Shown: positions 55,516 to 64,000 of the stretch, piece after piece
Numbering within the stretch: position 1 is the first letter of the stretch
How the letters are laid out: each line of letters begins with the position of its first letter
DNA from: Desulfosarcina sp. BuS5
GTDB taxonomy: Bacteria; Desulfobacterota; Desulfobacteria; Desulfobacterales; BuS5
DNA length: 64,000 bases
NCBI RefSeq assembly: GCF_028752835.1
Contig: NZ_CP087952.1
Coordinates: 849,041-913,040 of the forward strand
Direction of reading: 5' to 3'
Notes under the pieces: model-generated
Seen by the model: only the letters and a program-made list of their open reading frames with translations
Told to the model about the DNA's origin: nothing
Databases searched by the model: none
Made by a program: the position numbers and the translations under genes

Positions 55516-57042
55516 ATACGACGGCTGTTGCGCATGCTGTTTGGTGCAACTACCGAAAAACTGGAAAAACAAAGGCTCACCCCAAAAAAGAAGAATTCTG
55601 TTAAAGCTAAAAAAGGTCATGGCCGCAAACCTGCTAAAGATTATACCGGGGCAAAAAAAGTCAGAGTCTTCCATGATACTCTTAAACCTGGAGACAACTG
55701 CCCTGAATGTTTAAAGGGCAAGGTATATGAATTAAAGGAGCCGCAGCGAATCATACGCATCACCGGAAACGCTCCATTAAGTGGAACTGTCTATGAAATG
55801 CATCGTTTACGCTGTAATCTCTGTGGAGCAATTTTCACCGCATCGACACCTGAAAATGTGGGTGAAGACAAATATGATGCAAAAGCCAAGGCCATGATTG
55901 CTCTTTTGAAATATGGTACCGGTATGCCATTTAACAGACTTAAAGATCTTCAGCAAAGTCTTGGCATACCATTGCCTGCATCGACACAGTTCGAGATTGT
56001 CGATCAAATGGCAATGGAACTTACTCCGATTTATCAGGAATTTATCCGTCAGGGCGCTCAGGGCGATATCATTCATAATGATGACACCACTATGAAGGTT
56101 TTGTCCCTGATGAAGGAAAACAAAGAAAATAACCCGGAACGTAAAGGTATATTTACCACGGGTATACTGTCAAAAACCGATGATCATAAAATTGCACTGT
56201 TTTTTACCGGCCGTCAGCATGCCGGAGAAAACTTGATGGATTTACTTAAGCGTCGTATTGGTCTGAGCCCACCCATTCAGATGTGTGATGCTCTGTCCAG
56301 AAATGTTCCCAAAGAATTCGAAACTCTGCTGGCAAATTGTCTTACACATGGACGAAGACAGTTTGTTGACGTACTGCAAAGCTTCCCGGAAGAGTGCAGT
56401 TATGTACTGAAATCCTCGCAGAGGTATATAAAAATGATAAGATTACCAAAGAACAGAACATGGAAGCTGAAGAACGGCTACGGTTTCATCAGGACAACAG
56501 CGGTCCGCTGATGAAAAAGCTCAACACCTGGTTTCACAAACAAATAGACCAACATTTGGTGGAGCCCAACAGCGGGCTGGGCCAGGCTATTGGCTACATG
56601 CTCAAACATTGGGAGGCGTTGACCCTTTTTCTCAGGGAACCAGGTGTACCTTTGGACAACAATATTTGCGAACAGGCTTTGAAAAAGGTCGTTCTGCATC
56701 GCAAGAATGCTCTGTTTTATAAAACTGAGCATGGTGCCATGGTAGGTGATCTGTTCATGAGTCTGATTCATACCTGTAATTTATCCGGTACCAATCCTTT
56801 TGATTACCTGACAGCACTGCTGGAACATGCCTCTGAGTTGTCAGAATCCCCAGACAAATGGATGCCGTGGAATTATAAATCCGCACTGATTGAACCGGAC
56901 AATCCTGAAGCATAAAATCACTTTTTAATATTTCCATCCTGATTAATCAGCCGGGTGCCTGCAAAAAAACAGGCACCTAACTGCTGACTGCTTACCTACG
57001 CTAAATTTTTTTTTGCGCTATGCACGCTTGCCGAAAGGACAC

Positions 57043-57721
57043 GTTCTTGTTCTAATTCTTGTCTATTTTTCCGGAGTTCAGACTTGTATTTATTTCGTTC
57101 ATTTTTAGTACGTTTCAGCTCAGCTTTCTGATACTTAATTATACGAGTACGATCAACTGCTTTGTCTTTCCAGGCAGTTCTACTTTTTTTAATTTTGAAA
57201 CTTTACTCATAGCAATAACCATCTTTTTGGTTAAAATATTTGAATATATAGGGAATAATAATTTTTTTCAATCAGCAATTTTGAATTATTGACGGCATTT
57301 TGTTATGGTCTACGCAAATTTTACTGAAAATATTGAAGGTGCCTGAATGACATATGATAGATTGCAAGCAAAAATAATCCCTGGCAAACATTGTAGCTTT
57401 TGTGGAAACGATTCTGTTCCTTTAATAAAAACAAAATGTTGTGACCAATGGATTTGCTGTGACACTTCTTTTGCATCTATAAAAGGTGGAGATTATTGCC
57501 AATATCATCACGAGCACGAGGGTCTCTGCCATTTTCATTACAATAACAGCCATTCAGGGATATGGCAGGAGTGCAAAGAATGCCGGGATTTGGTTGGGGA
57601 AGATAATTTTAATGCTGCATTTCATGACCCCAACAATGTGCCAAGATATTAATCGCACTCATGATAGGGCCAAAAGTTGAGCAAAAAAAGTAGCCACAAA
57701 ACTGAGTTTTTGGACACCCCA
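57043..57721 (-). mobile_element. Element D fragment D4 (left 679 bp, inverted)
   Basis: Same part of D as D3 but 15 bp longer at the cut side; bounded by the IS66-2 end and by intron G5. D end TTTTTGGACACCCCA at 57721. Confidence 0.92.
57347..57652 (+). CDS. Cys/His-rich protein of element D (D4)
   Basis: Intact, same 101-residue sequence as in D1. Confidence 0.68.
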   Translation: MTYDRLQAKIIPGKHCSFCGNDSVPLIKTKCCDQWICCDTSFASIKGGDYCQYHHEHEGLCHFHYNNSHSGIWQECKECRDLVGEDNFNAAFHDPNNVPRY

Positions 57722-58273
57722 GAATTGAACTATCTTGATCGGAAAGGTGGGGAAGTGATGCCCAAGCGACCCACTGCAGGGAAGGTGAAGCAGGGTATAA
57801 CGTTTTTTTGGCAGGAATTATGGGAGATACACAGATGTCACAAACCATATCAACAAAAAGCCGAGAAATTGCAAGAACGGTCGCTTGCAATTCCAGACCG
57901 ATAGAATGGGGACAACCACCGGTGTTAACAGGTGGGTCATCCCTTATCAAAATCGAGCTGCTTGCTCAAAGTAATCCTGAACTGGTATTTACATCAGTAG
58001 TCCATCGGATAGACTTTGATTTACTGAAACAATCCTTTCGTAAAATTCGGAAAAGCAAATCTGCAGGAGTGGACAAGGTTACGGCAAAGGAGTATGCCGA
58101 AAATCTTGATCAAAACCTCTATAATCTGTATGAACGACTGCGGAGAGGACAGTACGTTGCGTCTCCTGTAAAGCGTATCTGGATAGACAAGGAATATAAT
58201 ACTCCCCAAAAACTGGACAGTTGTTTAAGGTGTAAAATGAGTATATCCTGATCAACAAAAAGGAGGCTCATTA

Positions 58274-58564
58274 ATGGGTAAAATTCGAAAAAATTACAGT
58301 GCATCATTCAAAGCTAAAGTAGCGCTTGAAACGGTTAAAAAGGAAAAGACGATTTCTCAACTATCTAGTGAATATGGAGTTCATTCAAATCAAATAAATC
58401 AATGGCGAAAGCGTCTATTAGAAGAATTGCCCGATATATTTTCAAAAAAGCGTCAAAAAAAAGAAAAAGACGCTGAAGAATTCCAGGCGGAGCTTTACCA
58501 ACAAATCGGCCAATTAAAGGTCGAATTGGACTGGCTAAAAAAAAAATCTAACCTTCTCAATTGA
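58274..58564 (+). CDS. IS3-family OrfA (E6)
   Basis: 96 residues, identical to E1. Confidence 0.9.
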   Translation: MGKIRKNYSASFKAKVALETVKKEKTISQLSSEYGVHSNQINQWRKRLLEELPDIFSKKRQKKEKDAEEFQAELYQQIGQLKVELDWLKKKSNLLN

Positions 58565-58598
58565 TATAAAGCGTCAATACATTGAGCCGAATCATTCT

Positions 58599-59392
58599 TT
58601 GATACCGGTAATGCGCCAGTGTGATCTTTTGGGAATAAACAGATCAACCTATTACTATCAATCCTGCAAAGATGAGAGCTATAACCTGGCTCTCATGCGA
58701 TTGATAGACGAAGAATATACCCGATATCCGTTCTACGGTGTTGAAAAAATGACGGCCGTATTAAAGCGACAAGGGCACACTGTTAATCCTAAACGAATAA
58801 GACGTTTGATGCGGCTTATGGGACTTGAAGCTATATATCCAAAACCAAATTTGAGCAAAGCATCAAAAGAGCATAAAATTTATCCATACTTGCTGCGAGG
58901 CGTTTCCATTGAGCAAGTTGACCAGGTGTGGTCAACGGATATTACCTATATCCGTTTGAATTCAGGTTTTATCTATCTTGTAGCAGTGATAGACTGGTTT
59001 AGTCGGTATGTCCTGAGCTACGAATTTTCAACCACATTGGATAAGGATTTTTGTATAAAAGCCTTACAGGGTGCCTTAAAAATTGCAAAACCTAAGATTT
59101 TTAACACGGATCAAGGCAGTCAGTTTACCAGTGATGCCTTTACCGGCGTTTTAAAAAAGCCGATGTGAAGATCAGCATGGACGGCCGGGGCCGTGCTCTG
59201 GATAACATTTTCGTAGAGCGCCTTTGGCGTACCGTGAAATATGAACGTGTTTATCTTCACAATTATGAGACCGTCAGGGAGGCTATTCAAAACATTGGAG
59301 AATATTTTGGCTTTTACAATAATGAACGACTCCATCAATCTTTGGATTACCAGACCCCGGCAGAGATATATTTTAAAACTTTTCCAGGGTAA
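58599..59392 (+). pseudogene. IS3-family OrfB, frameshifted (E6)
   Basis: One A missing in the LKKADVK codons (near 59155), as in E5; splits the protein before the catalytic Glu. Confidence 0.9.
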
Positions 59393-59626
59393 TTTCAGAA
59401 CCACTTTGTATAATTAATTAGAATACCATTAAGTCGTATTGATATTATAAAAAATGTTTCCTGCTGCAAACAAGATAAAAGCGTACTATCCAACACATAA
59501 TCAGTTGGTAGTAGAGTTTGTTTGAATATTGCATAACGCTAATCAAATATATAGCGTATTTTTAGGATGATTTTTTGAATAGCGTTGCACTTAATTCAAC
59601 ATACTATATGTTTTGGAGGTAAAAAA

Positions 59627-59823
59627 ATGAGAGGAGGAAAACGTGCAGGGGCTGGTCGAAAAAGAAACCAGACCATTTGAAACGAGAGCTTGTGACAATT
59701 AGATTACCACAGTGGATGATTTCACAGCTCAAGAGGAATGGTCAAATTGGTTATTTAATTGAGAGTCAATTGGCGAAAAAAGATTTTTTGAATTTGCCGG
59801 ATGATTACGAAATTGATAGTTAA
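59627..59823 (+). pseudogene. RHH gene, frameshifted (E6)
   Basis: One A missing after GAGRK (near 59665) ends the frame within a few codons. Confidence 0.8.
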
Positions 59824-59954
59824 GATCGGACAAATTAAAGGAAGTAACAGGCAAGATTTATCAGCAATGGTGATCAATGTGAGGTTGTAAAAATAATATA
59901 TTTTGGTGAATGCCCTATTCAACGTGCGGCATAAGTTATAAACATATTAATATT

Positions 59955-61263
59955 CAGTAGTGTCCGGTTAGGTTTTTGCATGTTATATGGGATAAAAAAA
60001 TTAGAAAAATGTTCATTTTTTACTTGACAAACCAAATAAAAATTTTTTATCGTTTTGTTATAAAATATAATTATAACAAGGAGTTAAGACAAAAATGGAC
60101 ATATTCAATATCCCAAAAAAGAATTTTAATCCCCAATCTCATGCTCGATTTCTCAAACCTTTGCAAAAGATTTTTCCTGACACGCCACAGCTTAAATCCC
60201 GAGGTCACAGGCCATTGAAAATGACTTTTGAAGATCAGCTTCACGCACTGATATTTTTCCATCTACAAGAACATGAATCAGCTCGTGATCTTATTCAACA
60301 CCTTAAAGAAGACGATTTTGCCAAAGAATGTGTCGCTCCAGATGGAGGGATCAGTCGTAGCAGTTTTTCCGAAATTATCAATTCTCGAGGGCTTGAACAG
60401 CTTGAATATGTTTTTCAAGCTCTTTGCAGCCAGGCACAAAATGCTTTACCATCAAATTATTCAGATCTCGGTGAACTCGTTTCCATTGATGGATCTTTAA
60501 TTGATGCAGTTCTGTCCATGTACTGGGCTGATTACAGAAAAGGCGCTAAAAAAGCAAAAGGCCATTTCGGCTTTGATGTCAATCGCAAGATTCCTATAAA
60601 AATTCATCTGACAAATGGAAATGGCGCTGAACGCCCCTTTGTCAGGTCTATCCTTACAAAAGGCCAAACAGGAATCATGGATCGGGGGTATCAATCACAT
60701 AAGGATTTTGATCTTCTTCAGGATGAAAAAAAACATTTTGTTTGCCGCATCAAAGCGAAAACAACAAGAACTATTATCAAAGAGCAGCCTGTTGATCCCG
60801 ACAGCTATATTTTTTATGATGCTGTGGTTCTTCTTGGCACTCCTGGGGTAAACCAGACCAGAAAGCCGGTTCGACTGGTTGGTTATAAAATTGCCGGTGT
60901 CAAATATTTTGTGGCAACTGATCGTTATGATCTTACAGCCGAGCAGGTTGCAACCGTTTATAAGCTTAGATGGGATATCGAAACTTTTTTTCAAATGGTG
61001 GAAGAAACATTTAAAAGTGTACCACTTGATTGCTCACAGTAGATATGGCCTGATGGTTCAAATCCTTGCGGGGTTAATAACCTACCTGCTTATGGCCATA
61101 TACTGCCATGAACAGTTTAATGAACCTGTATCAATAAAGAGGATTCGTCAGCTTAGAAATACCATCCAGAACGAATTACGTACTGACGAAAAAAACGTAT
61201 GGTCTAATAATCTGATTATCAAAGAGCAAATGCTATATGCAAAAACTTAACCGGACACTACTG
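59955..61263 (+). mobile_element. IS4-family element, copy I4
   Basis: 1309 bp with perfect 9-bp duplication ATTAATATT at 59946-59954 and 61264-61272, inside the E6 tail. Confidence 0.95.
60095..61250 (+). pseudogene. IS4-family transposase, frameshifted (I4)
   Basis: An extra T in the T-run near 60987 shifts the frame inside the YREK signature (DIETFF then QMVEE); the C-terminal 80 or so residues follow in another frame. Confidence 0.92.
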
Positions 61264-62327
61264 ATTAATATTGAATTTTAACAGTATGTTAATGAGATAC
61301 AAAAAAGTTATAAACATTTTATCAATAAGTTATGAACATTTTAGAATGGTATTATTATTTATTAAATCAATTAGTTAAGTTGTTTATGAACATTTTTATG
61401 ATAAACAGAAACATATTTTTTTTATTTACTATTATTTTTTTAATTTTCAGGATTATTTATAGCTCAAAAGCGCACCTTAAAAAACCTTGTTTTTTGTCTT
61501 GACAATGGGGAGTACCTTACTCTGAAACGGGCACTCCACAGGGAGGAGTAATTTCCCCTGTGCTCAGTAATATCTTTCTTCATTATGTTTTAGATGACTG
61601 GTACGTGAAAGAAGTGATCCCCCGGATGAAAGGGAGATGCTCCATCATACGCTGGGCGGATGATTTCATCCTCGGGTTCGAGTATGAAAAAGACGCATTG
61701 CGTGTCATGGATGTATTACCCAGGCGGTTCGAACAGTTCGAGCTGTCACTTCACCCGGAAAAGACAAAACTGATTCGATTTTCCAAACGCATTAGCGGAA
61801 AGGGAAACGGGACGTTTGATTTTTAGGGTTTACATTTTACTGGTCAAAATCATTAAAAGGGTACATGGTAATAAAGAAAAAGACGGCAAGAAAGCGTTCA
61901 AGCCGTTTTATGAAGAGAATATGGATATGGTGCAAGGATAACCGTCATAAGCCAATGGCCGAGCAGTATGAGATTCTTTGCAGTAAACTGCGAGGTTTTT
62001 ACCAGTACTTTGGAGTAATAAGTAACTACAAAGTGCTGGAAGTTGTGTTTGAATATACTGAGAAAGCATGGCGTCGATGGTTAAGCCGAAGAAGTCACAA
62101 GGGCGAAGTAATGTTCGAGGACTTGCGCACAACATACCCACTGCCATTACCCAGAATAGTCCATAATATTTGATGCCGTAAGGGCTGCAAAGTTATACGC
62201 CAAACGGGGTGTCGCCTGTTTGGTTGATAATCCGGTAAAAAGGATTTGAACCGAGGAACCGTATGAGGGAAATCTTCACGTACGGGTCTGTAGGGGGGGC
62301 GTCGGGTAACCGATGCTCCTACCTGGA

Positions 62328-62635
62328 ACCCGACCGCCAACAGCGGTGCTTTTTTGAAACGCTCTCTTCCGCATAAATGTTGTCGTTTGCGGAAGGTCTT
62401 GCCCCGCATGTTGGCGGCCGGTGAGTTCATCGATAAGTGGACCGTGAGCTCCGCTGCGCTACGCACACGGTCCACTTATCGCGGCTGTCGAGTTCCTCCA
62501 ACGTCCTTGATAGGTTCCCGCTCACGCTCCACCTATCAAGGACGTTGGAGCCGACTGCGATTCTCAGCACTGGCTGAAAAAAAAATGCCTTTTTCAGCCA
62601 GTGCCTGCGATTCTCGCGGCTCAACAGCCGCGTTC
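62328..62635 (+). repeat. Palindrome-rich block, copy 2
   Basis: About 96 percent like copy 1 (47423-47734), with all five stems conserved; differences cluster in loops and in the T-run near 62350. It again follows the intron 3' end directly and precedes a TA cassette. It ends GCGTTCTG instead of GCGTTATG. Confidence 0.75.
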
Positions 62636-62682
62636 TGTACTTGCTACAAAATTTTGATAACAGAGAATTAATAAAAACAGCA

Positions 62683-62710
62683 TTGCGTATTGCGCACCAT
62701 GCTGTATAAT
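62683..62710 (+). promoter_or_regulatory. Promoter of HigBA cassette 2, apparently leaderless
   Basis: TTGCGT at 62683-62688, 16-base spacer, TATAAT at 62705-62710, then six bases to the ATG at 62717; no ribosome-binding site. Confidence 0.6.
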
Positions 62711-62716
62711 ATATCT

Positions 62717-62995
62717 ATGATAAAAACTTTCAAGCACAAAGGACTGCGGAAATTCTTTGAAAATGGTAATTTGGCTGGCATTAAGCCCGGGCACCGGCAA
62801 AAACTTAGACTTCGACTTATAGCTCTTGACACTGCTACCTGTATTGAAGATATGAATATTCCAGGATGGCGGCTTCACAGTTTGAAAGGTGATCACAAAG
62901 GATTATGGGCGATTGATGTCAATCGAAACTGGCGTATCGTTTTTAAATTTAAAGATGGTAATGCCTATATTGTAGACTATGAGGATTATCACTAA
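62717..62995 (+). CDS. higB: HigB/RelE-type toxin
   Basis: 92 residues: MIKTFKHKGLRKFFENGNLAGIKPGHRQKLRLRL, RLHSLKGDHKGLWAIDVNRNWRIVFKF, AYIVDYEDYH (family hallmarks GLRKFFE and W.I.VN.NWRI.F). Start chosen as ATG 62717; the upstream ATG at 62699 overlaps the promoter. Divergent in sequence from the HigB at 18796. Its last base overlaps the higA start. Confidence 0.92.
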   Translation: MIKTFKHKGLRKFFENGNLAGIKPGHRQKLRLRLIALDTATCIEDMNIPGWRLHSLKGDHKGLWAIDVNRNWRIVFKFKDGNAYIVDYEDYH

Positions 62996-63285
62996 TGGCT
63001 ATGTATAACCCACCCCATCCAGGGGAATTTATCAAAGATGTATATTTGGAGCCGTTGGGAGTGACCCCAAGAGGTGTTGCATTACGGCTTAAAGTTGCAC
63101 CTTCGACTTTTTCCAGACTTATAAAAGGACAGAGTTCAATTAGCCCTGGCATGGCTCTGCGCCTATCCAAATGTTTGGGTCGCAGCCCGGAAAGCTGGCT
63201 TCTTATGCAGGATAGTTATGATTTATGGAAAGCTAAACAAAATGTTGATCTCTCAGACATAGAACCTTTGGCAATCCCAGCTTAG
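62995..63285 (+). CDS. higA: HigA antitoxin
   Basis: 96 residues: MYNPPHPGEFIKDVYLEPLGVTPRGVALRL, helix-turn-helix KVAPSTFSRLIKGQSSISPGMALRLSKCL, then SPESWLLMQDSYDLWKAK. A complete XRE-type antitoxin with normal C-terminus; would neutralise HigB and repress the operon. Confidence 0.92.
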   Translation: MAMYNPPHPGEFIKDVYLEPLGVTPRGVALRLKVAPSTFSRLIKGQSSISPGMALRLSKCLGRSPESWLLMQDSYDLWKAKQNVDLSDIEPLAIPA

Positions 63286-63302
63286 CCTCCAATTTAAAAT
63301 TG

Positions 63303-63434
63303 CACAGAACAAAACGCTGGAAGGGACTGGACAGGAGCTCGGCATTCCGGAAAAGCAATTTTTAACGGGATTTTACAATTTAATCAGCGCTGTTGGGTCG
63401 GCTCTGCCCAGCCCCTCAGCTCGGTCGTTATGTG
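63303..63434 (+). other. attC-like site 7
   Basis: Left arm AGAACAAAACGCTGGAAGGG and right arm CCCAGCCCCTCAGCTCGGTC pair imperfectly; it ends TCGTTATGTG. Same orientation as the higBA genes before it. Confidence 0.78.
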
Positions 63435-63473
63435 CCGAAACCATGACGCAACAATACAAAAAAGAAATTTATC

Positions 63474-63574
63474 ATGGATATTTCACCAATAATTAACCAG
63501 ATGTTCCATGTTTTCTGGTATTTAATTCCGCTGATAATTATAGGTGGAATCATTAAATCACCATGGTTTAAAGG
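63474..63574 (+). pseudogene. N-terminal fragment of membrane-anchored nuclease-like cassette gene
   Basis: MDISPIINQMFHVFWYLIPLIIIGGIIKSPWFKG: one membrane segment followed by the KSPWFKG motif that I associate with the N-terminus of NERD or restriction-endonuclease-like domain proteins common in integron cassettes. Truncated after 33 codons by D5. Confidence 0.5.
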
Positions 63575-64000
63575 TGGGGTGTCTAAATCCCCATAATTAG
63601 CTTGCTCAGGATTTGGCCCCCCCCCTTCAGAATATAAGTTATGTATGTCAATTTGCTCCATTTATAAACAAAGCATTAACATGTTGATAATACCCATTAT
63701 TTATATTTGAATGTGGTTAAACAAATGCTTATTAAGCTGCGGCACGGTTATTATATTCGGCATTATTGGGCGCATAAGGTTGTTTTGTAAACTTATTTAC
63801 GGGCCCACCTAATTGTTCAAAATTTGCTGTAATATCAGTTACATCTTTTGATTTTCATCATTTTTTGGCACCGGTAGAAGAGTTAAACCACAGTCAAACT
63901 CAGTTGACAAACTATCTGTAAGGCTTCCGGGGTTGGTAAAATTTTTCGGCGCTGCCGAGTTAAAGACAACAACTTATTTTCAACTTCCTGTTGTTCCTTT
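63575..64000 (-). mobile_element. Element D copy D5, entering from right end (runs off window)
   Basis: Begins with the D right end TGGGGTGTCTAAATCCCC and reads back into the transposase C-terminus on the minus strand. A missing A near 63858 frameshifts the transposase relative to D1 and D2. Left flank GTTTAAAGG would be the duplication if the copy is complete. Confidence 0.9.

Larger units (their letters stand above)
53091..56915 (+). pseudogene. tnpC: IS66 transposase tnpC, split by intron G4 and frameshifted (IS66-2)
   Basis: GTG 53091 starts the N-terminal part to 53249; G4 follows; the frame resumes at 55516 exactly (AAS|IRRLLRM). A missing C near 56408 shifts the frame after EECSYVL, so the last third (EILAEVYKNDK... 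to EPDNPEA) is in another frame. Splicing of G4 would restore the first junction but not the frameshift. Confidence 0.88.
51332..57042 (+). mobile_element. IS66-family element copy IS66-2, interrupted by intron G4
   Basis: Same ends and gene order as IS66-1, opposite orientation. tnpC contains intron G4 in the sense orientation. Flanked by intron G3 on the left and D4 on the right with no target duplication. Confidence 0.9.
58195..61519 (+). mobile_element. IS3-family element copy E6, interrupted by I4
   Basis: Full left and right ends; I4 is inserted in its AT-rich tail. orfA (58274-58564) intact; orfB and RHH gene frameshifted. It replaced part of the G5 RT gene, so it is associated with a deletion rather than a simple insertion. 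Confidence 0.9.
57722..62327 (+). mobile_element. Group II intron G5, 5'-truncated and split by E6
   Basis: 57722-58194 matches G1 from about 13452 to 13925; 61520-62327 matches from about 14271 to the 3' end. The 345 or so bases between, including RT motifs 2-4, are missing, with E6 in their place. The right part carries the same T deletion as G4. The 3' flank is palindrome block copy 2. Confidence 0.88.

Overview
The window is a mosaic of a few IS families present in several near-identical copies, two group II intron lineages, remnants of two Tn3-family transposons, and short islands of single-copy DNA. Base composition, gene types and the closest protein look-alikes I can recall suggest a sulfate-reducing Desulfobacterota (Desulfobacterales-like) genome. 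That is an inference; there is no rRNA or housekeeping gene to confirm it.

Layout. 1-309: helicase fragment. 310-1617: IS4-family element (copy I1). 1618-3855: Tn3-family tnpA remnant. 3940-4985: two broken integron cassettes separated by an attC-like site. 4986-10747: IS66-family element carrying a DUF4338 (DruA-like) gene and interrupted by a 2.3-kb IS here called D. 10748-18614: a second Tn3-family transposon with tnpA split by a group II intron and tnpR split by a second D copy. 18761-20664: toxin-antitoxin (TA) cassettes, one split by an ORF-less group II intron. 20687-22408: short tyrosine recombinase, WGR-like protein and decayed TA genes. 22436-26302: a HipBST kinase-toxin operon split by an IS1634-like element, with phased operators. 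26649-27957: IS4 copy I2. 28090-30149: start of an F-type conjugation operon (HD-like protein, OmpA-like lipoprotein, TraA-like pilin, TraL start). 30150-33901: IS debris and an IS3-family element (E) with a ribbon-helix-helix passenger. 33902-37817: cassettes with attC-like sites, including a TdeIII-type restriction-modification pair and two P-loop genes. 37818-47422: stacked IS copies and an intron. 47423-50973: palindrome-rich block, TA cassette, attC and a further cassette. 50974-62327: intron, IS66, D, E and I4 copies nested in one another. 62328-63574: second copy of the palindrome block, HigBA cassette, attC and the start of a probable nuclease gene. 63575-end: D copy.

The underlying host DNA looks like integron cassette arrays (seven attC-like sites, orientation differing between segments) and a conjugative module, heavily invaded and rearranged. 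Several insertions keep perfect target duplications (I2, I3, I4, D1, D2), while most other IS junctions join unrelated flanks. This implies IS-mediated deletion or inversion, or assembly joins across repeats. No integron integrase, rRNA, tRNA or CRISPR array was seen.
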